This document shows, piece by piece, positions 1-5,281 of a stretch of 12,139 bases of DNA. Position numbers and translations under genes: made by a program. Source of the stretch: Parachlamydiales bacterium (lineage in GTDB: Bacteria > Chlamydiota > Chlamydiia > Chlamydiales > JAJFMK01). The first letter of the stretch is position 1. Every line of letters starts with the position of its first letter. The notes under the pieces are model-generated. The model was given only the letters and a program-made list of their open reading frames with translations. It had not been told where the DNA came from and did not search any database. The DNA is taken from assembly GCA_020050175.1 (NCBI GenBank), contig JAGVKY010000076.1, forward strand, positions 1 through 12,139, read 5' to 3'.

Positions 1-34
1 GATTCTTTAGAGGACCGCATACCCTTTTCTCCTT

Positions 35-1243
35 TTAAGAGAACACGGTAGCAGCTGGCACCTCTTCTTTATAACCTGGGTCCCCCTTGACGCTTACAAT
101 GAGGATGTCTTGCGCATGAATTCCAAGAGCTTTGTAAATAAGCGGTCTGTTTTTTAAGAGCAGGTTTTCAAACTGGAAACCGAGCATTGGCTCCCATCCA
201 GGCAAGCTAGAGAGTGGAACTTCTAAAAGAGCTTCTTGCTCGATTTTTGCAAGATTGGGCTCAATGTAATGGATATAGAAACGAAGATAGTTATCGGAAA
301 GGCGATATAGAGTAGCTTTTCCAAGTTTGCCAGTTTTTAAAGACCAATCAGGATGTTTACTAACAAATCCACAAATTTCAAGTGCTTTAAGATGTTGGCT
401 TAATGTACCGCTAAGTGGGTAAGATAATGATTTTTGAAGGGCTGCCCGATCCTTCATGCCTTGGCTTAGAATTTTAATTATTTTCTTATAAATCTCTCCT
501 TTTGAGCTGAAGAGATCATTAAAAATGCGGTCAAATTCATGAACCAAAAGGCCATTTTTCTCGAAACAAAGACGTTTGATATTTTCATCAGCGCTTTGAT
601 CGGTCTGAATTTGCTCAAGATACCAGGGCACTCCACCCGTTACACTAAGGATCTTGAAGAAATCGAGATCGGATCCCTTGAATCCTTGAAGGTTCAATAG
701 CTCTTTACACTGTGGAATGGACAACTCCGTGAGTTCTAGATAGAGCGAGACTCGTCCAAAGAAAGCGGTGCTATTGATGATGTTTTTATCAATCCAAGTT
801 GAAATAGAGCCGCATAAAATAAGGATGACGGAAGGATGGTTTTGCAAAGCAAGATCCCACCACACTTTCAATTTGGAGATGAAAGTTGGGTCCTTCGAAC
901 CCATCCAAGAAATTTCATCAAAAAGGATAACGGTTGGTTTTTTTGTAAGATGCATTGAAAGGTGTGCAAATGCATCGCTCCAGTCAGTAAAAGTTAAAGG
1001 AGGGAGGTGAAACAAAGTCGCCATTTGGCGACCAAATGCATCACGCTGATCCTGGGCGGTCACCCCTCTGACCGGAGCAAGTCCGCTGAAGGGTAAAAAG
1101 ACATTACCTTTGCCAAACTCTTCGGCAAGACGACTCTTCCCTATCCGACGACGCCCTTTAATGACTGCTAAACAAGCTCTACCGGATTTAGATAAATCCT
1201 GCAGCCTTCTGAGTTCGTGATCTCTTCCAACAAATGGTTTCAT
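35..1243 (-). CDS. AAA+ ATPase of the archaeal-ATPase (ATPase_2) family, C-terminally truncated
   Basis: This is a predicted P-loop ATPase of a multi-copy accessory family whose cellular job is not established. Visible motifs are Walker A GRRRIGKS (residues 30-37), Walker B ILFDE (106-110), a sensor-like LILCGS (141-146), a winged-helix-like segment around 255-300 and the family block YRLSDNYLRFY (313-323). The C-terminal domain begins (GFQFENLLL, 355-363), but the expected nuclease-like segment (a QIDxLI core followed by an EIK-type motif) is absent. The last 15-20 residues do not resemble the family, and the protein is about 402 residues where relatives run near 460-480. The neighbouring frames before position 1 do not resume it, so I infer truncation by rearrangement. 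I chose the ATG at 1243 because family members begin directly at the FVGR block; a TTG two codons upstream (1249) is possible. No clear Shine-Dalgarno is visible. Repeat copy A begins 15 bases upstream. Confidence 0.8.
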   Translation of the reverse strand: MKPFVGRDHELRRLQDLSKSGRACLAVIKGRRRIGKSRLAEEFGKGNVFLPFSGLAPVRGVTAQDQRDAFGRQMATLFHLPPLTFTDWSDAFAHLSMHLTKKPTVILFDEISWMGSKDPTFISKLKVWWDLALQNHPSVILILCGSISTWIDKNIINSTAFFGRVSLYLELTELSIPQCKELLNLQGFKGSDLDFFKILSVTGGVPWYLEQIQTDQSADENIKRLCFEKNGLLVHEFDRIFNDLFSSKGEIYKKIIKILSQGMKDRAALQKSLSYPLSGTLSQHLKALEICGFVSKHPDWSLKTGKLGKATLYRLSDNYLRFYIHYIEPNLAKIEQEALLEVPLSSLPGWEPMLGFQFENLLLKNRPLIYKALGIHAQDILIVSVKGDPGYKEEVPAATVFS

Positions 1244-1257
1244 ATACAACTATATTG

Positions 1258-1323
1258 AATGAGCAGGATGCTTGAGTCAATTGATTATGCTCAAAATCGA
1301 CATTTCTTCGTTTTGAGCATAAT
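1258..1323. repeat. Dispersed hairpin repeat, copy A
   Basis: This 66-bp segment matches 3468-3533 at 54 of 66 positions by my alignment, and most differences are transitions. It contains a perfect 13-bp inverted repeat, ATTATGCTCAAAA (1284-1296) and its complement (1311-1323), around a 14-nt loop. It lies just upstream of the truncated ATPase start, in the same orientation relative to that gene as copy B has to the nucleotidyltransferase gene. The minus strand carries a TTGACT hexamer here (about 1274-1279) that could serve as a -35 box, but the downstream -10 match is poor. Confidence 0.8.
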
Positions 1324-1356
1324 GAAAAATTGTCTATTGGAGAGTTATATCTGAAT

Positions 1357-1425
1357 TTTGCAGATTTTAGGAGGTGTAGGAATAAATACTTTTTATCCAG
1401 AAACGTGCATTTGCAGATTTTAGGA
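1357..1425. repeat. 16-bp direct repeat pair
   Basis: TTTGCAGATTTTAGGA occurs exactly at 1357-1372 and again at 1410-1425, offset by 53 bp. Both copies lie between hairpin repeat copies A and C. The pair could be a duplication scar from an insertion, or two sites for a DNA-binding protein; nothing else decides between these. Confidence 0.7.
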
Positions 1426-1447
1426 TAATAGGACCTGATGGGCCATC

Positions 1448-1515
1448 AAGCTTAAAATCGATAGTTCTGAATTTTGAGCATCTTCCTGGCGAGAGCTTTC
1501 GATTGCTGTTGACCC
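1448..1515. repeat. Dispersed hairpin repeat, degenerate copy C
   Basis: This segment aligns with 3497-3563. The arm positions are equivalent (1448-1458 and 1471-1481, against 3497-3507 and 3520-3530) with the same 23-base offset. The match then runs on through TTTTGAGCATCTTC to a shared GTTGACCC at 1508-1515 and 3556-3563, with a single one-base gap. Its left arm (AAGCTTAAAAT) has drifted, so the hairpin is imperfect. It lies on the far side of the nucleotidyltransferase/wHTH operon from copy B. Confidence 0.6.
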
Positions 1516-1601
1516 ATTCATGTTTAGGATTCTATCAAAATCACTTCTCCAGATCCGAATTAACGTCACGTTAAATAATGATTGGAGTCGGACCCAATTA
1601 A

Positions 1602-1841
1602 TTAGAAGATACTGTCTGCCAACTGCTCTCCTTTGCGAAGCGCAAAGTTCATATACTGTGCATCTCCTTTTTTAAACCAATAGGCAAAATGAAGATAGTT
1701 AATGACTTCGCACCACTTTAAGGAGATAGGATTGTAAGTTCCAACGCTAGAATAGCCTTGAAGTATTATATCTCGTTCTTCCGGAGAATTTAGAAAATGT
1801 TGCCGTGCTCGTAGCGCCCATGTAATATCCCTCGATGTGCA
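1602..1841 (-). pseudogene. Orphan C-terminal remnant of an unrecognised protein
   Basis: An open minus-strand frame runs from a stop at 1842-1844 to a TAA at 1602-1604 and has no usable start codon except an ATG near its end. Its translation looks like a real globular protein: ITWALRARQHFLNSPEER early on, then SLKWCEVINYLHFAYWFKKG, then NFALRKGEQLADSIF before the stop. It begins about 30 bases past the stop of the wHTH gene. It may be a third gene of that operon that lost its 5' end, or the tail of an older gene. I do not recognise the family. Confidence 0.5.
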
Positions 1842-1873
1842 TCATGGATCACTTAAATACAATGATGCCGTAG

Positions 1874-2800
1874 CTATCCAGTGAGATAAAAATTATCAGG
1901 AAAATCTCCATGGGCAAGATTACGGACTATTTCAAGAAGCCATTCGGTAAATGAACTCCAATAAGATTGAAAATCAGTTTGATAGGGAGGCGGTGTTAAA
2001 TTCAGCCTCTGCAGATTGTTTTGCTGAGTGAGCAAAATATTGCGGATTTTTACTAATTGAGTGCTCTCAGAGCTTTTTTCTGATCGCTTGATGGCATTGC
2101 GTATAGGGAATAACACTTCGAGAATAAGTTGCCATGATGGGGCATAAGAAGGGATAGGCTCCAAAAACTTAATGAGCTGTTCATCATTGTTTAGACGGTA
2201 TCGCAGCTGATTGCGAAGCAAAAATTTATCTAAAAGACCACTAAGGGTAAATCCTTCTAGGATTTCAGCAACATTTCTTTTGGTGTACCCTATTTCTGCG
2301 ACATCTGCAGCGGAAAAATCTGTTTTGCTGTGGGTGAAGAAGAAGGTAATTATGTCTGCCCGTGCTCCAGTGCCGAAAATTGAACGTGCTCTTATATTAA
2401 GCAGTGCAGGCGATTCAAGCGGCCGCAAAACTGATTTACGGCTGCGTATGAAATCAAAAGGTGGGGAAGGTTCAAATAAGGGCCAATCGGCCCTTGAAAT
2501 AGAATTTAAAGTAGCAGAATAGGAAGAGAAGGGCTCATTTAACGAACTCCCAATACCCTTCATCAGTGTTTTTAGTCGACTTATGGAAACGAAATGGTGA
2601 TATTCGGAACACCAATCAAGTGATTCATCTCGGAGACGAGGATCTAAATTCTTTAAGGCAACAGTTAATAGGATGAGCTCTTCCAGGCCGATCAGAAAAT
2701 TTTGATGTTTTCTTTTGACGCCGGCTACACCTAATTCAGTCCAAAGACTCCAAGCTAGATCAAGGAGCGATTGATCTAATTCTTGACTAAGAGAGGGCAT
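1874..2800 (-). CDS. Winged-helix protein, putative antitoxin/regulator of the nucleotidyltransferase module
   Basis: This 308-residue cytoplasmic protein has a central winged helix-turn-helix. SIFGTGARADIITFFFTH (140-157) leads into DFSAADVAEIGYTKRNVAEILEGFTLSGLL (161-190), the last part being a plausible recognition helix. A wing-like RNQLRYRLN follows at 196-204. The N-terminal 130 residues are helical and may mediate binding to a partner; the C-terminal third is unassigned. The ATG at 2800 overlaps the end of the upstream nucleotidyltransferase gene by 14 bp, and GAGAG sits 6 bases before it, so translational coupling is likely. In AbiE systems a wHTH antitoxin pairs with a nucleotidyltransferase toxin. 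The same two protein types occur here, but with the toxin-like gene first. The antitoxin role is inferred; a plain repressor is the alternative. Confidence 0.7.
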   Translation of the reverse strand: MPSLSQELDQSLLDLAWSLWTELGVAGVKRKHQNFLIGLEELILLTVALKNLDPRLRDESLDWCSEYHHFVSISRLKTLMKGIGSSLNEPFSSYSATLNSISRADWPLFEPSPPFDFIRSRKSVLRPLESPALLNIRARSIFGTGARADIITFFFTHSKTDFSAADVAEIGYTKRNVAEILEGFTLSGLLDKFLLRNQLRYRLNNDEQLIKFLEPIPSYAPSWQLILEVLFPIRNAIKRSEKSSESTQLVKIRNILLTQQNNLQRLNLTPPPYQTDFQSYWSSFTEWLLEIVRNLAHGDFPDNFYLTG

Positions 2801-3353
2801 TGAGGCTCTCTATCGCACTGTTTATCTCCGTTTCAAAAATCTTTGAAACATCGTGGCTGATGCACCAGGTTTTTGCCTTCTCTAATTCCTCAGCTGAGGG
2901 TTTTAACGTGACCAGATCGGCAAAATGTTTACTTTGGCGACCTTGATCTACAGATGCAAAAAGTTTAAAACCAATTTGATCCAATCGATCAGCAAGGTGG
3001 ATGGTTAGCCCTTTATAATAGCGTGTGTGCATGCGCTCCATAAAACCTGGAGGCAATCCCAAATTTAAAAGAGAGGTAGGTCCGTTATTTAACCAACCTG
3101 TTCCTAATTCAAGGGCATTGCCAACTTCTTCTGCTGCTTGAAGCAATTCTTTTGGTAAAGGTTCTGCAGTTACAAATTGTTTCTCCTTTACAAGTGCAAC
3201 GATGTCTAAATCCTTAGTTGATCTATCGATTTGACTTAGGAGGAGTAAACTTCTTCCACCGATTCCAACAATTTCGTAATAGAGACCACGGTCCGCCAAA
3301 AGTTCACCGAGTACAATTAACCCATTTTCTAATGTTGCTGAATCTAACTCCAT
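2787..3353 (-). CDS. MNT/AbiEii-like nucleotidyltransferase, putative toxin
   Basis: This 188-residue protein has the core of minimal nucleotidyltransferases. VGIGGRSLLLLS (29-40) carries the glycine-rich and serine element, RSTKDLDIV (44-52) supplies the two metal-binding aspartates D48 and D50, and a conserved tail includes ADRLDQIGFKLFA (121-133) and KHFADLVTL (142-150). Proteins of this type (DUF6036, AbiEii and MNT relatives) transfer nucleotides to RNA or protein targets, and several are toxins of toxin-antitoxin or phage-defence pairs. I chose the ATG at 3353: AAGGAA lies 10 bases upstream, and the alternative GTG at 3416 overlaps a candidate -10 box. Starting at the GTG would add 21 residues and place the operator-like repeats inside the gene. 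It is first in an operon with the wHTH gene. No catalytic residue appears lost. The toxin role is an inference. Confidence 0.75.
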   Translation of the reverse strand: MELDSATLENGLIVLGELLADRGLYYEIVGIGGRSLLLLSQIDRSTKDLDIVALVKEKQFVTAEPLPKELLQAAEEVGNALELGTGWLNNGPTSLLNLGLPPGFMERMHTRYYKGLTIHLADRLDQIGFKLFASVDQGRQSKHFADLVTLKPSAEELEKAKTWCISHDVSKIFETEINSAIESLNALS

Positions 3354-3367
3354 TTCCCTGCACTTCC

Positions 3368-3396
3368 TTCTCGAATCGAGAAGTTTAAATTCTCGA
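3368..3396. promoter_or_regulatory. Operator-like triple repeat upstream of the nucleotidyltransferase gene
   Basis: Three 7-bp arms lie in a row: TTCTCGA (3368-3374), TCGAGAA (3376-3382) and TTCTCGA (3390-3396). The central arm can pair with either flank, forming a 15-bp palindrome or a hairpin with a 7-base loop. The block sits 15-43 bp upstream of the chosen ATG and downstream of the candidate promoter. That fits a site for autoregulation by the wHTH partner, or a switch in mRNA structure. The function is inferred. Confidence 0.45.
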
Positions 3397-3414
3397 TCCG
3401 CTCCTTTAAAATTC

Positions 3415-3443
3415 ACGATATCTCAAATAGGATAGAAATTCAA
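3415..3443 (-). promoter_or_regulatory. Candidate sigma70-type promoter of the nucleotidyltransferase/wHTH operon
   Basis: On the minus strand TTGAAT (3443-3438) is followed after exactly 17 bases by TATCGT (3420-3415). The -35 matches the consensus at 4 of 6 positions and the -10 at 4 of 6. Transcription would start just inside 3410 and give a leader of about 50 nt that contains the operator-like repeats. Confidence 0.35.
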
Positions 3444-3467
3444 TAAAGGATTATTCCGAATAACTCA

Positions 3468-3564
3468 AATGAGCAGGATGTTTGGGCTAATTAATTATGC
3501 TCAAAATTGATTTTTCTCAGTTTTGAGCATCTTCATAGAGAGTGTTTTAATGACAGTTGACCCT
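3468..3564. repeat. Dispersed hairpin repeat, copy B (longest)
   Basis: The first 66 bp match copy A at about 82%; from 3497 on it also matches copy C. The inverted repeat ATGCTCAAAA (3497-3506) and TTTTGAGCAT (3521-3530) is perfect over 10 bp with a 14-nt loop, the same loop length as copy A. It lies upstream of the nucleotidyltransferase promoter and before the ABC permease remnant, so it marks the right boundary of the operon. I cannot tell whether it is a MITE, a recombination site or a regulatory hairpin. Confidence 0.75.
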
Positions 3565-3622
3565 AACGTCTACGTAATGCTTTATAGTGGGAATATCTTT
3601 AAGATCAATGGGATCTTAGGGA

Positions 3623-3808
3623 GTGGGTTATCTCCATCTGGTAAATCCTCTCCTCTACGTTATGGAAGGGATGCGTGCCGCGACTCTTGGTCAAGAGGGT
3701 TATTTGCCCTTCTGGCTTTGTTTTTTTGCACTGATAGTCTTTACAATCACCTTCGCCTGGGACGCCATCCGACGCCTTCAAAAAAGATTAGACTGTATAA
3801 GAGGATAA
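3623..3808 (+). pseudogene. 3' remnant of an ABC-2 type transporter permease gene
   Basis: The frame reads LVNPLLYVMEGMRAATLG (about residues 6-23), then a hydrophobic membrane span LPFWLCFFALIVFTITFAW (28-46), then a basic tail RRLQKRLDCIRG. This is the typical end of an ABC-2 permease: an NPL-Y--EG-R motif, the last transmembrane helix and an arginine-rich cytoplasmic end. ABC-2 permeases are normally about 250 residues or more. Upstream, this frame is closed by stops at 3617, 3575, 3551 and 3548, so only the final 60 residues or so survive and the gene is dead. No ATP-binding partner gene is nearby. Repeat copy B ends about 60 bp upstream, so the break may be linked to the arrival of that repeat or of the cassette behind it. 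Confidence 0.65.
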
Positions 3809-3810
3809 TA

Positions 3811-3900
3811 CACTTTTTTCCAAGGAAAAGCGTGGTAACTTAACACGTTTTTCAATGGAAAAACGTGTGAACAAGCCACGTTTTACGAAGGAATGATTGA
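3811..3900. repeat. Tandem array of three 24-bp palindromes at 33-bp spacing
   Basis: Units start at 3811, 3844 and 3877, exactly 33 bp apart, each a 24-bp near-palindrome followed by a 9-bp spacer. The idealised form is CACG, T5, CC, AA, GG, A5, CGTG. Unit 2 contains a perfect 11-bp inverted repeat (3843-3853 and 3858-3868). Unit 1 matches unit 2 at 20 of 24 positions. Unit 3 matches the idealised form at 16 of 24 and has lost its right arm. The array lies between the dead permease and the DUF4143 ATPase start, and unit 3 contains a GAAGGA. A cooperative operator or an iteron-like protein-binding site fits the regular spacing. Confidence 0.7.
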
Positions 3901-3932
3901 TTTTTGGATTAAGATTAGCTTATTTTTGGGAT

Positions 3933-5228
3933 ATGAAACGCGATATCTACAGGCAGCTCGAGGAGTGGAAGGGGTTAGCACGGCGCAAGCCCTTAGTATT
4001 GAACGGGGCTAGACAAGTTGGAAAAACATATGCCTTAAAGCATTTTGGCAAAACTTCTTACAAGAATGTGGCTTACCTAAATTTTGAAAAGGATGAAAAA
4101 CTTGGTCAATATTTTGAAGGGACCCTAGATCCTAAGCAGCTCATAAAAATTCTAAGCATCTACACAGAAGTAGAAATTGAACCCTATCACACTCTTTTGG
4201 TCTTCGATGAAATTCAAGAGTGTCCAAAAGCCCTCAACAGTCTGAAGTACTTTTGCGAAGAGGCAAATGATTTTCACGTTGTTTCAGCAGGTTCACTTTT
4301 AGGTGTAAAAACAGCGGGAGAAAAAGGCTTTCCAGTGGGAAAGGTCAACTTTCTCCATTTGTATCCTCTGACTTTTTTCGAATTTCTCACAGCTATGGGA
4401 CAAGAAAAAACGCGTCTATTTCTAGAGGAATATCACACTTTTGAGCCGATTCCAAATCCCCTCCATGAGAAGCTAATCGAGCTATTGAAAATTTACTTCT
4501 TCGTTGGAGGGATGCCTGAAGCTGTAGCAGAGTACGCCAAGAATGAAAAATTAAATGTTGTGAGAGAAATTCAACTCGAAATCTTAAGCGCTTATGAAAA
4601 AGACTTCTCCAAACATGCTCCACCTCATGAGATGATGAAGATTACAACTGTTTGGAAGCAGGTTCATCGTCAACTGGCAAAGGAAAATAAGAAATTTATT
4701 TTTGCAGCGATCCGAAAAAGTGCTCGTGGGAGAGATTACGAAGAGGCCATTCAATGGCTTTCGGATGCTGGGCTAATCCATAAAAGCTATCTGGTGGAAA
4801 CACCAAAATTTCCACTTAGTGCATACGCCGATAATAACATTTTTAAAATCTTTGTATCGGATGTGGGTTTGCTTGGTGCTCAAAGTCATCTTTCTCCTGT
4901 AACTATTATTGAGGGAGATGTTTTGTTTTCTGAGTTCAAGGGGGCGCTCACAGAAAATTATGTGGCTCAAGAATTGATCGCAACCAAGAGTAGGGAACCT
5001 TACTATTGGACAAGTGAAGGCACTGCAGAGGTTGATTTCTTAATCGAAGAAGACCATGAGATCTATCCTCTTGAGGTTAAAGCAGGGGCAAATCAGAAAA
5101 AAAAGAGCTTACTTGTCTACAATCAAAAATATGCTCCTTCAAAGCTGATTCGAGCTACTACCATGAATTTAAGGCATGATGGCCATATTTTTAATTACCC
5201 GCTCTATCTCATTTCCCGCTTACGTTAG
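3933..5228 (+). CDS. AAA_14/DUF4143 family ATPase
   Basis: This 431-residue predicted ATP-binding protein has the two-domain layout of its family. The N-terminal AAA domain shows Walker A GARQVGKT (25-32), Walker B LLVFDE (88-93) and VVSAGSLLG (116-124). The DUF4143 C-terminal part ends in a PD-(D/E)XK-like segment: E341, then EVDFL with D368, then EVK (381-383). All expected nuclease-like residues are present, so it appears intact, unlike the truncated ATPase at the left end. Family biochemistry is poorly known; genes of this kind are often present in many copies in accessory DNA. I chose ATG 3933 because relatives begin at the RDIY block. A TTG at 3897, 4 bases after GAAGGA, would add 12 residues and overlap the palindrome array. 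No operon partner follows; the next gene is convergent. Confidence 0.85.
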   Translation: MKRDIYRQLEEWKGLARRKPLVLNGARQVGKTYALKHFGKTSYKNVAYLNFEKDEKLGQYFEGTLDPKQLIKILSIYTEVEIEPYHTLLVFDEIQECPKALNSLKYFCEEANDFHVVSAGSLLGVKTAGEKGFPVGKVNFLHLYPLTFFEFLTAMGQEKTRLFLEEYHTFEPIPNPLHEKLIELLKIYFFVGGMPEAVAEYAKNEKLNVVREIQLEILSAYEKDFSKHAPPHEMMKITTVWKQVHRQLAKENKKFIFAAIRKSARGRDYEEAIQWLSDAGLIHKSYLVETPKFPLSAYADNNIFKIFVSDVGLLGAQSHLSPVTIIEGDVLFSEFKGALTENYVAQELIATKSREPYYWTSEGTAEVDFLIEEDHEIYPLEVKAGANQKKKSLLVYNQKYAPSKLIRATTMNLRHDGHIFNYPLYLISRLR

Positions 5229-5246
5229 TCTTTTAAATTTTAAAGG

Positions 5247-5274
5247 AGCACTCGCTTGAGAGGATATGAGCGCC
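5247..5274 (-). terminator. Weak hairpin between convergent genes
   Basis: Read on the minus strand, GGCGCTC (5274-5268) can pair with GAGTGCT (5253-5247) through G-U wobbles. CCTTTAAAATTT follows, an AT-rich but imperfect T-tract. It would end transcription of the hydrolase gene, whose stop is at 5282. The loop is 14 nt and the stem is weak, so this is only a candidate. Confidence 0.25.
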
Positions 5275-5281
5275 ACATTTT

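Larger units (their letters stand above)
1324..1601. other. Gene-free, repeat-rich intergenic DNA
   Basis: I see no credible coding frame on either strand here. The stretch contains a 16-bp direct repeat, repeat copy C and a short palindrome, TTAACGT (1560-1566) and ACGTTAA (1568-1574) around a single C. An 11-bp word, TCTGAATTTTG, occurs at 1350-1360 and 1466-1476. The composition suggests accumulated repeat debris rather than a functional leader. Confidence 0.6.

Noticed and set aside
3354..3416. GTG at 3416 as the start of the nucleotidyltransferase
   Set aside because: It would overlap the candidate -10 box and put the operator-like repeats inside the gene. The added 21 residues are basic and unlike the family. 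I keep it only as an alternative.
1258..3564. Integron attC sites
   Set aside because: The arms lack the attC core (RYYYAAC/GTTRRRY) layout and there is no integrase. The cassette-like positions alone are not enough.
3523..3843. Plus-strand open frame of 106 codons
   Set aside because: It starts inside repeat B, overlaps the permease remnant in another frame, and its translation lacks any protein-like pattern. The conserved ABC-2 motifs are in the frame at 3623-3808.
3811..3900. Possible CRISPR array
   Set aside because: The spacers are only 9 bp, there are just three units, the repeats are palindromes with decay, and no cas genes are present. An operator or iteron-like array fits better.
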